Source of the DNA: Lachnospiraceae bacterium UBA7054
GTDB taxonomy: Bacteria; Bacillota; Clostridia; Lachnospirales; Lachnospiraceae
Direction of reading: 5' to 3'
Assembly: GCA_002492725.1 (NCBI GenBank)
Contig: DLAF01000013.1
Coordinates: 1 to 64,000, forward strand
DNA: 64,000 bases
The notes under the pieces are model-generated. The model made no database searches. It saw only the letters and a program-made list of their open reading frames with translations, and was not told where the DNA came from. Shown here piece by piece: positions 51,797 to 60,233 of the stretch. Each line of letters starts with the position of its first letter. Positions within the stretch are counted from its first letter, which is position 1. The translations under genes and the position numbers were made by a program.

Positions 51797-53521
51797 TTAT
51801 TGTGTATTTTCCTGCATTCTGTCAAGATTATCCGTCCAGACATAGGAAAATATGACGGGAACTGTCACCATTAGCGGATATAAATATCGCACAATCACCG
51901 TTGGCGACAGCAGCAGCGTCAGATAATAGGCGATCAGGAACACCGCCGGAAGCATTTGCCGTTTCTTTCTATGGTAAAGAACTGCCACCATATAAAGCCA
52001 CAAGAGCCACCAGTAGAGCGCAGGCGCAAACAGCAGGCGGACAAACGGTATTTTCTGATAAGTATTATCCGATACGATCCGTTCCATAAGAGCGCGCAGG
52101 CCGGGGAAAAAACTTTTCTCCACAATCTCACAGCCCGCCGGCATCGTGCGGTTATCCGTGGAAAGATAACCAAAGCCGCTTTCCGTGCCGATCCCATACA
52201 CCTGCGCATGAGAGGTATCCCACAGATACCACATGCCCAGAGAATTGTCCAGAAAGGCATCCGCATAAATCGTCGGAAACTGCAGTCCCAGCCGCATCCA
52301 GGCCCTGATCAGTCCCGCAGGATCATCATGGATCACCGCACGGTTTTTGACCGGATCCGCAAGGTGCGGATCATACGCCGCAAAGACCCACTCGGCCGGC
52401 ATGTATTTGTCAAGTTCCTGCCGCAGGGACGGGTCGATCTGCTCTTCCGCCTCCACTCTTGCGCGCGCCATCTGCTGCAGGGGAACACTGAGCATTTCCC
52501 GCGGGCTGCCGTTTTGTGCGCATGTTGCGGCCTTCAACACAAAGGCGCTTATGCCAAACAGTACCAGTACGATGAATGACACATACAGATATTTTTTTCG
52601 TTTTTTAACTCCCACCCCGACGATCGGTATACTGATCACATAGGCGTACACCGCATTGTTTCGAAACAGTAACATCAGTACCGCAAGAAGTACAAAAACT
52701 GCCGTGCCGACCGCGCCTTCACCCGACACGCCGCGGCCGTCCGCGCCGCTCCCTGACGGCTCCCGACTGCAATCATCAACAAAGCGGTAGCTTTTCAGCG
52801 TATACAAAAGCACAAGCGCCGAAAAGAGTACGTCTTTCGTCGTGCTCAGGGCCAGAATGGAATTCGCCGGAAACAGGGCGTAAAACACAAGGAGCAGGAT
52901 CCTGATCCCTTTTGGCACCTTCTTCTCATACAACCATGAGAGTGCCCGCCCAAAAGCTGCCGCCATCAGGAGCATCTGCACCACGGAATGCACCGCCATC
53001 CCTGTCTGGTAAGAACCGACCGCACCGCCCAGCCGAAAAAAAGCCCCTAAAAATAAGGTATGCACAAGCGGATGATGCGTGCTGTAATCTTTTGCAATCA
53101 CCTGATAGAGCTGTCCCTCCGCATCGTAAGCAAAAACGGACGGGTAATAAGCAAGAAAAACCGGCATCCAGCATAAAAAAATCACCAGACTGTAAAAAAG
53201 CCACATCTTGCCATCCTCCCGCCTTTCGCACAGTCCGTGCATCCCCTGTCCGCCACGCAGAACAAGCGCGGCAAGCGCCGCCGCTGGCAAAGACAAGAGC
53301 ACCGTCTCCAAAAGGAACAGGAAAAAACTGCCCGCATAAGCGAAAGCCGTACCGCCAGGGCCAAACACCGTTCCCTCATGAACCAGCCGCCACCCCAGCA
53401 CACAGGAGACGGCAAACGGCACGCCCCAGAGGAAGGCATGACAAAGAAGCCTCCTGTCTGCCACCAAATAAAAAGATATGCCGTTTCCCGGAAAAGATTC
53501 CATTTTCTTTGCATTTTTCAT
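51797..53521 (-). CDS. Polytopic membrane protein, DUF6020-like
   Basis: The 574-residue protein has about 12-13 hydrophobic segments and a soluble loop of roughly 130 residues near 340-480 on the outer face. The layout and motifs such as YYPSVFAYDAEGQLYQ and DYSTHHPLVHTLFLG resemble lipid-linked sugar glycosyltransferases of the GT-C type. The family name DUF6020 is from memory. The upstream -10 element lies only 6 bases from the ATG, so the mRNA may be leaderless; an internal ATG at 53503 is an alternative start. Function unknown, probably envelope. Confidence 0.82.
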   Translation of the reverse strand: MKNAKKMESFPGNGISFYLVADRRLLCHAFLWGVPFAVSCVLGWRLVHEGTVFGPGGTAFAYAGSFFLFLLETVLLSLPAAALAALVLRGGQGMHGLCERREDGKMWLFYSLVIFLCWMPVFLAYYPSVFAYDAEGQLYQVIAKDYSTHHPLVHTLFLGAFFRLGGAVGSYQTGMAVHSVVQMLLMAAAFGRALSWLYEKKVPKGIRILLLVFYALFPANSILALSTTKDVLFSALVLLYTLKSYRFVDDCSREPSGSGADGRGVSGEGAVGTAVFVLLAVLMLLFRNNAVYAYVISIPIVGVGVKKRKKYLYVSFIVLVLFGISAFVLKAATCAQNGSPREMLSVPLQQMARARVEAEEQIDPSLRQELDKYMPAEWVFAAYDPHLADPVKNRAVIHDDPAGLIRAWMRLGLQFPTIYADAFLDNSLGMWYLWDTSHAQVYGIGTESGFGYLSTDNRTMPAGCEIVEKSFFPGLRALMERIVSDNTYQKIPFVRLLFAPALYWWLLWLYMVAVLYHRKKRQMLPAVFLIAYYLTLLLSPTVIVRYLYPLMVTVPVIFSYVWTDNLDRMQENTQ

Positions 53522-53527
53522 GGATTC

Positions 53528-53555
53528 AGTATAACATAAATAAACGAACGTGCAA
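53528..53555 (-). promoter_or_regulatory. Promoter of the DUF6020-like gene
   Basis: On the minus strand TTGCAC (53550-53555) and TATACT (53528-53533) are 16 bases apart. Only GAATCC separates the -10 from the first ATG. Confidence 0.6.
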
Positions 53556-53561
53556 AAAATA

Positions 53562-53599
53562 TTTGCGGTCTTTACTTTTACCGCAAAGATTTGTATATT
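53562..53599 (+). promoter_or_regulatory. Promoter with flanking inverted repeat upstream of the 88-residue gene
   Basis: TTTACT (53571-53576) and TATATT (53594-53599) are 17 bases apart. A perfect inverted repeat, TTTGCGGT (53562-53569) and ACCGCAAA (53580-53587), brackets the -35 element, a typical repressor-site position. Confidence 0.55.
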
Positions 53600-53640
53600 G
53601 ATATCAGTATGGCAATAAATGATAGGTGAAGGAAATCAGT

Positions 53641-53907
53641 ATGTTTCGTCTGTGGGCAAAAGAATTTAAGGACAACCGCATGGTAAAGGACACCGTGATT
53701 GAGGATGCGCGGCAGGAAACACGCACCCACAAGGTGTTTGACGCCCTGGAAGAAGTCTGCCTGCAATTTGATCTGGGAAAACCAATCTGGCTCGATGCCA
53801 CCGTTTCCGATTTCAAACGTCACAGCAAGGCGCGCTTCTCACAGGACAATTTTATAGAAGAGATCCCCTTTGATTATCTGGAAATTCATGTGATCGAAGA
53901 GGACTGA
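53641..53907 (+). CDS. Small conserved hypothetical protein
   Basis: The 88-residue protein (MFRLWAKEFKDNRMVKD at the start) is charged and soluble, without a recognised motif. ATG 53641 follows GAAGGAAATC; an in-frame GTG at 53626 is less well placed. It has its own promoter with an inverted repeat. Its 3' end overlaps the convergent deacetylase gene by 22 bases. I do not recognise a function. Confidence 0.78.
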   Translation: MFRLWAKEFKDNRMVKDTVIEDARQETRTHKVFDALEEVCLQFDLGKPIWLDATVSDFKRHSKARFSQDNFIEEIPFDYLEIHVIEED

Positions 53908-54599
53908 AACGCCGGTTCGTCAAATGTCACGCCGTTTTTCAAAAGTTCTTCCATGAACAGCTTATAGTATTCCGGCAGTATTTCCTCCGTCTCGTCATGG
54001 GCATGCAAAAGCAGGATATGTCTGTTATTTTTACCAAACAAAGCCGCACCGTTTTCCGGCTTGTCATCATGCATTCTTTTCCACACGGATTCCTTGGTAA
54101 AATCAGGATTCAGGTGCATATTATACTCCGCAAAGTCAAATGTCCAGAAAGTGTCGATATCCCGGTCCAGACCGTTTTCTTTCCACCACGGATAGGACAG
54201 GTGTGTATCCTCTACTTTGTGAAATCCCTGTTCCTTTAAATACTTCTGTAACGCGGCCTTGTTTTCCCCGCCCTTATCTCCATAGGGAAACCGAAACGGC
54301 CTGAAACGCCGCTCCGCGCCGCCGTCCCGATATAATCTGTCAAGAACACTCTCACAGTTTTCTATTTCCCTGATACACTCTTCCAATGATAAGGAAGAAA
54401 ACGCAGGGTGCGAATAACTGTGATTTCCCACGATCATTCCCTTCCTGACAGCATAGAGCGCTTCCTCATAATAATGCTCCACATTCTGTCCGGTCGCAAA
54501 AAAAATCGGTTTAATTCCTTTTTCCTGCAGATAATCCACGATTGCAGGCGTATTCTTGGACGAAAAGTCATCAATCGTTAAAGTGGCAGTATTCATCAT
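53886..54599 (-). CDS. NodB-type polysaccharide deacetylase without a signal peptide
   Basis: The 237-residue protein has the NodB fold motifs: TIDDFSSKNTPAIVDYL (Asp), GNHSYSHPAFSSLS (metal His pair), FRFPYGDKG (Arg/Pro/Tyr loop) and LLLHAHDET near the end. It lacks a signal peptide or membrane segment, so it would act in the cytoplasm on a sugar or related N-acyl substrate. The start at 54599 (or ATG 54596) follows GGAGG. The frame is open to 54704, but that start lies inside the promoter. Confidence 0.88.
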   Translation of the reverse strand: MMNTATLTIDDFSSKNTPAIVDYLQEKGIKPIFFATGQNVEHYYEEALYAVRKGMIVGNHSYSHPAFSSLSLEECIREIENCESVLDRLYRDGGAERRFRPFRFPYGDKGGENKAALQKYLKEQGFHKVEDTHLSYPWWKENGLDRDIDTFWTFDFAEYNMHLNPDFTKESVWKRMHDDKPENGAALFGKNNRHILLLHAHDETEEILPEYYKLFMEELLKNGVTFDEPAFQSSSIT

Positions 54600-54675
54600 G
54601 TCCTCCATGTCGCAGCTTTTGTGCTGATTTTTCAATCTTTCTTCCATGTTGTGTTTCGAGCCATGCCGCATCATT

Positions 54676-54704
54676 ATTTTATCATAGGCGCACATGGAAA
54701 ACAA
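54676..54704 (-). promoter_or_regulatory. Promoter of the deacetylase gene
   Basis: On the minus strand TTGTTT (54699-54704) and TAAAAT (54676-54681) are 17 bases apart, about 75 bases before the chosen start. Confidence 0.65.
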
Positions 54705-54727
54705 CTTAAAACATCTGCATAAAAGGA

Positions 54728-54756
54728 TTGACTTTGCACATTTTAAGTAGTAGTAT
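54728..54756 (+). promoter_or_regulatory. Promoter of the hemolysin III gene
   Basis: TTGACT (54728-54733) and TAGTAT (54751-54756) are 17 bases apart. The -10 is the left half of the perfect palindrome TAGTATCATACTA (54751-54763). Confidence 0.7.
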
Positions 54757-54769
54757 CATACTATGTAAC

Positions 54770-54790
54770 ATGTAGTTTTGAAAACTACAT
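54770..54790. promoter_or_regulatory. 21-bp perfect palindrome in the hemolysin III leader
   Basis: ATGTAGTTTT and AAAACTACAT flank a single G. It lies just after the expected transcription start and 42 bases before the ATG. This fits an operator for a dimeric repressor, or a small hairpin. No adjacent regulator gene is obvious. Confidence 0.6.
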
Positions 54791-54831
54791 CATAAAGTGT
54801 TAATGTTATTCTTGATAAAGGAGTTGATTTT

Positions 54832-55482
54832 ATGCAGATTACCATTCGTGAACCCGGAAGCGCCATCACCCATTTCATCGGCATGATGATGGCCATTATC
54901 GCGGCAACGCCGCTTATGGTGAAAGCCTCCTCCTGTGCCGATCACATGGTTTTTATCGCGTTGGCCGTATTTATCGTCAGCATGATAGCCCTCTACGGCG
55001 CAAGCGCCCTCTACCACAGCGTTACCGTAAAGGACAGCATTTTAAAGATATTCCGCAAGCTGGATCATATGATGATCTTTGTGCTGATTGCCGGTTCTTA
55101 CACCCCGGTCTGCCTGGTGATCCTCGGCGACCGCCGCGGTTATACGCTCTTAGCCACAGTCTGGAGCATCGCCATCGCGGGCATGATCATTAAAATGTGC
55201 TGGATCACCTGTCCGAAATGGTTTTCGTCGATCCTGTACATCGCTATGGGATGGGCCTGCCTCGCTGTTTTCGGCACGCTTTGGAATACCCTTTCAAGGG
55301 CTGCCTTTTCGTGGCTTTTAGCAGGCGGCATCTTCTATACGGTGGGCGGCGTGATTTACGCCCTAAAACTGCCCATTTTTAACGAGAAACACAAGGGCTT
55401 CGGATCCCACGAAATTTTTCATTTATTTGTGATGGGCGGAAGTGTATGTCACTTTATCTTCATGTATTTCTATGTAGCTTAA
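54832..55482 (+). CDS. Hemolysin III family (PAQR-like) membrane protein
   Basis: The 216-residue protein has seven membrane segments. It has the conserved polar residues of the family in GASALYHS, FRKLDHMMIFVLIAGSYTP and the C-terminal GSHEIFHLFVMGGSVCHF. Bacterial members are named hemolysin III but resemble PAQR receptors and putative metal-dependent hydrolases; their real function is unsettled. AAAGGAG precedes ATG 54832. Its 3' end overlaps the convergent MATE gene by 23 bases. Confidence 0.94.
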   Translation: MQITIREPGSAITHFIGMMMAIIAATPLMVKASSCADHMVFIALAVFIVSMIALYGASALYHSVTVKDSILKIFRKLDHMMIFVLIAGSYTPVCLVILGDRRGYTLLATVWSIAIAGMIIKMCWITCPKWFSSILYIAMGWACLAVFGTLWNTLSRAAFSWLLAGGIFYTVGGVIYALKLPIFNEKHKGFGSHEIFHLFVMGGSVCHFIFMYFYVA

Positions 55483-56815
55483 AGGCATCGCCTTCCTTTT
55501 CCATCCGCTCGGGAACAAACAGGTACGCGGCGAGATTGATAAACAGCGCGCCAAGCCACGCCGTCCCTTCCGCATAAGCGGCTGCTGCAAAGCCAACCAC
55601 AGGCAGGCCCAGAAAAATGACACATATGCGGACCGCCATTTCCACAATGCCGGAACACATGGGGACGGCCGGCTTTCCCATTCCCTGCAAACAGCTTCTG
55701 AACACAAACAGCAGATTGAGCAGGATAAGAAACATCGCTAAAAATCTCAGAAAAACAGCCGTATGGCCAATTGCCGCCTGCCCGGTAAGCATCAATCCCG
55801 CCAGCGGTTTGGCAAAGAAAAACAAAACCATTCCGAGAAAAAGCGATGAAACACCCGCCATGATACAGGCGGCCTTTACGCCGCCGCAAATCCTTGCAAA
55901 CTTTTTCGCCCCGAAATTCTGCCCGGAAAACGCTGATACGGCAAACCCTATCGTAATTCCCGGCAGCATGAAAAAATTCAGATATTTGTTGCAGACCGAA
56001 TACGCAGATGTATAAATAACGCCATACCCGTTTACGCAGCCCTGCACAAAAATGCAGCCCACGGAGGTAATGGAATTCATAAACGTCATGGGCACACCGT
56101 TTCTTAACAGTTCCCTTTCCATTTTCCCGTCAAAAGCAAAATCGCTTCTGCTTAATCGAAATTCCCTGATCTGATAGAGTCGGCAACAGCAGATTCCCAC
56201 AGACACAAGCTGCGCAGCAATCGTTGCCCATGCCGGCCCTGCAACGCCGGTGTCAAACCAAAAGAGAAACAAAAAATCCAGTCCTAAATTGATACAGGAG
56301 GAAACGCCGATTGCAAGCAGCGGCGTTTTGCTGTCCCCCACCGCCCTTAATATGGCTGAAAACAGATTGTAAAACACCGTGATCAACAAACCGCCGAATA
56401 TCACGCGGCCATAAGTCAGGCAATCCGTTACCAGCATTTGATCCGTTTTCATCATCTGCAAAACGGGATACAAAATCCATAATCCGATCCCCGTGAGAAC
56501 GGCTGCCATCAGAACCGATAACTTAACAGCCAAAGCCGCTGCCTTTCTAAGTGCAGCAAAATCCTTTTCCCCGTATGTCTGCGATATCATGACGGAGAAA
56601 CCATTTGTCACGCCCATGATAAAACCCGTGATCAAAAAGGAAAATGTGGTAAAATTTCCGACTGCGGCAACCGCTTCATCACCCAACCCCTTACCGATGA
56701 TCACCATGTCCGCAAACGAATAAAACTGCTGTAAGATATTGGCAAGCAGCATGGAAAAGAAAAAGGACAAAAGGGATTTGGTAATGGGACCCCTGGTAAA
56801 ATCCGTCTGCTGCAT
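55460..56815 (-). CDS. MATE-family efflux transporter
   Basis: The 451-residue exporter has twelve membrane segments in two homologous halves (starting ITKSLLSFFFSMLLANILQQFYSFADMVIIGKGLG). Such proteins expel drugs or metabolites using Na+ or H+ gradients. The ATG at 56815 follows GGAGAGGAGG; the frame is open to 56866, but that would sit on the -10 element. It is divergent from the AraC-type gene, which may once have controlled it. Confidence 0.95.
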   Translation of the reverse strand: MQQTDFTRGPITKSLLSFFFSMLLANILQQFYSFADMVIIGKGLGDEAVAAVGNFTTFSFLITGFIMGVTNGFSVMISQTYGEKDFAALRKAAALAVKLSVLMAAVLTGIGLWILYPVLQMMKTDQMLVTDCLTYGRVIFGGLLITVFYNLFSAILRAVGDSKTPLLAIGVSSCINLGLDFLFLFWFDTGVAGPAWATIAAQLVSVGICCCRLYQIREFRLSRSDFAFDGKMERELLRNGVPMTFMNSITSVGCIFVQGCVNGYGVIYTSAYSVCNKYLNFFMLPGITIGFAVSAFSGQNFGAKKFARICGGVKAACIMAGVSSLFLGMVLFFFAKPLAGLMLTGQAAIGHTAVFLRFLAMFLILLNLLFVFRSCLQGMGKPAVPMCSGIVEMAVRICVIFLGLPVVGFAAAAYAEGTAWLGALFINLAAYLFVPERMEKEGDAFKLHRNT

Positions 56816-56833
56816 TCCGCGCCTCCTCTCCGT

Positions 56834-56871
56834 GATTGTGCAGCGTTTGCCACAATCAACCGACAATTATA
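56834..56871 (-). promoter_or_regulatory. Promoter and inverted repeat upstream of the MATE gene
   Basis: On the minus strand TGA-TATAAT (-10 at 56866-56871) gives an extended -10. In the leader GATTGTG (56834-56840) and CACAATC (56851-56857) form an inverted repeat 10 bases apart, a possible operator. The region also stays open in the AraC reading frame on the other strand. Confidence 0.5.
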
Positions 56872-56959
56872 TCAACAGAAGGTATACGGCTGCGAAAAAG
56901 GGCCCTGCTTCTTTGACGAAGCGCTGCCGGATGCCATCCGAAACGGCGACGTTGAAAAG

Positions 56960-57556
56960 GTGAAGCTCCTGATCTTATCAGGCACGGCAACGCTGTCTGC
57001 AGGAATAAGGATCTTGACAAAAGACGAATTGAAAAACAGAAAATATCATTTCATGATCCTGGCGGCATTTCTCGCAGAATCAGGCATAGACGGGGGACTT
57101 GGCCATGACGAAGCTTATATGATTGCGGACATTTACAGCCGCAAAGCGGACCGGGCCGCTGACAGCGACGCTTTAGAGACACTGTTTCAAGATATGTGTA
57201 TCGATTATACAAAACGGATGCAGGAAATCAAAAAAGAAAACGTGATATCCATTCATATTCGGAAATGTATCAGGCATATTTATGAAGACCTGGGCGCCGA
57301 TTTATCCGTGAAGGGATTAGCCGCCTATACAAACTTAAACCCATCCTATCTGTCCAAATTATTCAAACAGGAGACCGGGGACACCATCAAGGCATATGTC
57401 ACTGCAGCAAAAATGGATACAGCCCAGAATCTGCTGAAATACAGCAATCTGAGCTGTTCCGAAATCGCCGCATCGCTCGGGTATTGCTCCCAGAGCGCTT
57501 TTACTTATGCCTTCCGGCAGTTTACCGGGACTACACCGGGAAAATACCGGGGTTAA
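56960..57556 (+). CDS. AraC-family transcriptional regulator, probably 5'-truncated
   Basis: The 198 residues from the first usable start (GTG 56960) hold a helical middle region and a complete AraC-type double helix-turn-helix: LAAYTNLNPSYLSKLFKQETGD and IAASLGYCSQSAFTYAFRQFTGTTPGKYRG. The frame stays open upstream through at least 56822. It encodes a family-like stretch there (DEALPDAIRNGD at 56915-56950) but offers no ATG, GTG or TTG. Full-length relatives are longer, so the N-terminal part is probably lost. It overlaps galE by 4 bases, convergently. It may be a decaying pseudogene or still make a short DNA-binding protein. Confidence 0.72.
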   Translation: MKLLILSGTATLSAGIRILTKDELKNRKYHFMILAAFLAESGIDGGLGHDEAYMIADIYSRKADRAADSDALETLFQDMCIDYTKRMQEIKKENVISIHIRKCIRHIYEDLGADLSVKGLAAYTNLNPSYLSKLFKQETGDTIKAYVTAAKMDTAQNLLKYSNLSCSEIAASLGYCSQSAFTYAFRQFTGTTPGKYRG

Positions 57557-58569
57557 TCTTCATACCCGTTCGGGTTATTGCTCTGCCATCTCCAGGAGTC
57601 CTCGCACATCTCTTTGATGCCGTACTTTGCCTCCCAGCCAAGCTCCCGCTTCGCCTTGTCCGCGTTGGAATAGCAGGTGGCAATATCGCCCGGCCTTCTT
57701 GCTTTGATCACATAGGGTATCTTCACACCCGTGGCTTCCTCGAAATTCTTTACGATATCAAGCACGCTGTAGCCCACACCGGTTCCCAGATTGTAAATGC
57801 ATAGACCCGCCTTCTCCTCGATCTTTTTCAGGGCTTTCACATGGCCCACCGCCAGATCAACAACGTGGATATAATCGCGTACGCCCGTGCCGTCCGGCGT
57901 ATCGTAGTCGTTGCCGAAAACGCCAAGCTCTTTGAGTTTTCCCACCGCAACCTGTGTGATGTAAGGCATCAGGTTGTTGGGAATGCCGTTGGGATTCTCG
58001 CCGATGGTACCGCTCTTGTGCGCCCCGATCGGGTTAAAGTACCGAAGCAGGATCACATTCCACTCGGGATCCGCTTTCTGGATATCCATCAAAATCTGTT
58101 CCAGCATGGATTTTGTCCAGCCGTAAGGGTTGGTGCACTGTCCTTTCGGGCACTCCTCCGTGATCGGAATGATCGCGGGATCTCCGTACACCGTCGCCGA
58201 GGAGGAGAAAATGATGTTCTTCACATTGTGCTTTCTCATCACATCCACCAAAGTCAACGTCCCCGCAATGTTGTTCTCATAATACTCCCAAGGCTTCTGC
58301 ACGGACTCGCCTACCGCCTTTAAACCCGCAAAGTGGATGCAGGAATCAATCTGCTCCTTCGCAAACACCTGCTCCAGCGCATCCCTGTCCAGAATGTCCG
58401 CCTTATAGAATTTTACGGGCTTTCCCGTGATCTTCTCCACTCTCTCAAGAGACTTTTCGCTGGCGTTTACCAGATTATCCACTACTACCACGTCATAACC
58501 GGCATTCTGTAATTCTACTACCGTGTGGGAACCGATGTACCCCGCTCCGCCTGTCACTAAGATTGCCAT
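57553..58569 (-). CDS. galE: UDP-glucose 4-epimerase
   Basis: The 338-residue NAD-dependent enzyme interconverts UDP-glucose and UDP-galactose. The Rossmann motif is GGAGYIGSHTVVEL, the catalytic Ser/Thr lies in FSSSATVYGDP, and the Tyr/Lys pair is seen in NPYGWTKSMLEQIL. Length is normal. It is transcribed in the same direction as, and downstream of, a UDP-sugar pyrophosphorylase gene, consistent with nucleotide-sugar supply for surface polymers. Confidence 0.97.
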   Translation of the reverse strand: MAILVTGGAGYIGSHTVVELQNAGYDVVVVDNLVNASEKSLERVEKITGKPVKFYKADILDRDALEQVFAKEQIDSCIHFAGLKAVGESVQKPWEYYENNIAGTLTLVDVMRKHNVKNIIFSSSATVYGDPAIIPITEECPKGQCTNPYGWTKSMLEQILMDIQKADPEWNVILLRYFNPIGAHKSGTIGENPNGIPNNLMPYITQVAVGKLKELGVFGNDYDTPDGTGVRDYIHVVDLAVGHVKALKKIEEKAGLCIYNLGTGVGYSVLDIVKNFEEATGVKIPYVIKARRPGDIATCYSNADKAKRELGWEAKYGIKEMCEDSWRWQSNNPNGYED

Positions 58570-58703
58570 ACCTGCACCCTGCCTTTCTTTTTTAAACTGT
58601 ATTTTTTGTCCTTAACTTGATTTCAGTTTACAGCGCTTTTCCCGCATATTCAAGGCAGGAATGTTATCTAAACCTGTTCTTTTGTTAACTGCTTTGAGTC
58701 ATG

Positions 58704-59930
58704 CTACAGTTCTATCCCGTTCTCCTTACACAATTCTCTCGCGCTCTCTACCGAATCAACCCCCGTCTTATTCTTGATCGGTGCAAACTCCCTGTTTCGG
58801 ACCACCTCGTAGGGCAGGCAGGAGGAAAGCTCATGAATCATATCAAGCACAAGCTGCTCGAACTTATAACCGTTTGGCTCCTCCGGTTTCACCGGCTCGC
58901 CCGCCCCATTCAGATACGGGATTTTCTTCTCCACGATGTGCAGCGGAAGCTTTTTCTCCACAATCTCCACAAGGTCCTTTACCCGGAACAGATAATTTAA
59001 AATCACGCCGAAGTTGTAAGCCGGCTTCCCGTCCTTCGTCTTCGCTTCCATCAGCTCCGGTGTCATATCATAGTATTCCACAATGGAAGGTTTTCCATCC
59101 TCCAGACACATCGCGCCCACCTTTTCATCCGGCGCCGTCTTTGCCACCACTTTCGCACCCACCGCGCTGTCCGTAGCAATCGTCGCCCCCACAAAGCAGG
59201 GATCAGCAATGCGCTGCAGCACATTGTCCACCGCAAACACGTTGAGCCACTCCACGCCCGCCTGTTTGATCTGATCCGCCACGCCCCACTTCATCATGGA
59301 TAAAAACCAACCGCCGTTGCCATTGGGGGAGGTGGACATTTTATATTTCGTTTCCAGATAGACCTTTCCGCTATAGTCGGCAGCCGGCGCCATATCCTGC
59401 ATGAAAAAGGTCACATAGTCCGCATTGTAACCAAAATACTGCTTTTCCTCAAAAAAATTGACAGTTGTGTCATGATTCTTGTCACTCGTCATCACGTAAA
59501 GCGGAATCCACGCCTCTGCCTGACGCACCACATCCAGCAAATTCTCGATCAGGCGCTGGAAGATAAAGACGTCCTTTGTCAGGCCGATGTTGTAAACGCC
59601 TTTTGGCGCATCGGAACCAAGTCTCGTGCCCATACCGCCGGCAAGAAGCACCGCGCCCACCTTGCCCGCGCGGATGGCCTCCAAACCGATTTTCGTGTAC
59701 TCCTCCTTCTTCGCCTCAATTTCGGGAAGCTCCATCACTTTGATGGGCTCAATCTTTCCTCTGGGATTTAAGGTTTCCTTCTTTTCACAAAGTGACAGCA
59801 CATCAAAATCCGTCTGCTCAATCTGGGTAAGCAACGCCTCCCTCTCTTCCTCTCCCAATTCCTCATAGTATTGCAGCACATGCTGCTGTCCGTATTTTTC
59901 CAGTTTTTTGTATGCTTCCTGATAATTCAT
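58704..59930 (-). CDS. UDPGP-family sugar-1-phosphate uridylyltransferase (UAP1/AGX-like)
   Basis: The 408-residue enzyme belongs to the eukaryote-like UDPGP family rather than the GalU family. It has the nucleotide loop LLAGGMGTRLGSDAPKGVYNIG, FFMQDMAPA, FAVDNVLQRIADPCFVG and the C-terminal REFAPIKNKTGVDSVESARELC characteristic of UDP-GlcNAc or UDP-sugar pyrophosphorylases. The actual sugar (glucose, galactose or GlcNAc 1-phosphate) is uncertain. ATG 59930 follows AAGAGG. With galE downstream it probably supplies UDP-hexoses. Confidence 0.9.
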   Translation of the reverse strand: MNYQEAYKKLEKYGQQHVLQYYEELGEEEREALLTQIEQTDFDVLSLCEKKETLNPRGKIEPIKVMELPEIEAKKEEYTKIGLEAIRAGKVGAVLLAGGMGTRLGSDAPKGVYNIGLTKDVFIFQRLIENLLDVVRQAEAWIPLYVMTSDKNHDTTVNFFEEKQYFGYNADYVTFFMQDMAPAADYSGKVYLETKYKMSTSPNGNGGWFLSMMKWGVADQIKQAGVEWLNVFAVDNVLQRIADPCFVGATIATDSAVGAKVVAKTAPDEKVGAMCLEDGKPSIVEYYDMTPELMEAKTKDGKPAYNFGVILNYLFRVKDLVEIVEKKLPLHIVEKKIPYLNGAGEPVKPEEPNGYKFEQLVLDMIHELSSCLPYEVVRNREFAPIKNKTGVDSVESARELCKENGIEL

Positions 59931-60038
59931 GACGACCTCTTTTCCCGCACCCACTCTGTTTTCTTTTTGGGGGACGTTCCGTTTCCATGTCCGGTGCGTG
60001 ATGACACGGCCCCGTTTCCAGTATCTGTTATTTTCACC

Positions 60039-60067
60039 ATTTTAACACGGGGCGGCGACGGACTCAA
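60039..60067 (-). promoter_or_regulatory. Promoter of the UDPGP-family gene
   Basis: On the minus strand TTGAGT (60062-60067) and TAAAAT (60039-60044) are 17 bases apart, about 110 bases before the ATG. Confidence 0.65.
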
Positions 60068-60096
60068 TCTGAAAATCCATTTTGAGAGGCGTAATA

Positions 60097-60125
60097 TTGT
60101 GAATCCATCCATTTTATGATATGAT
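60097..60125 (+). promoter_or_regulatory. Promoter of the beta-lactamase-like gene
   Basis: TTGTGA (60097-60102) and TATGAT (60120-60125) are 17 bases apart. The leader is about 100 bases long and contains an imperfect stem (ACAG-CGGCGG with CCGCCGCTGT, about 60132-60181). Together with the UDPGP promoter it makes up the 303-base divergent gap, which holds no gene. Confidence 0.55.
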
Positions 60126-60233
60126 TTTAGACAGTCGGCGGCGCAGCTTATAGAAAAGACATTTTCAAAACCGCCGCTGTGAGGCAAAATAACTGCCGGT
60201 ATCTTGTGTATAGACAATAAAATGGAGACTATT

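Noticed and set aside
56739..56963. Plus-strand 74-codon ORF across the MATE start and AraC region
   Set aside because: It is antisense to the MATE gene and out of frame with the AraC-like sequence; no family features.
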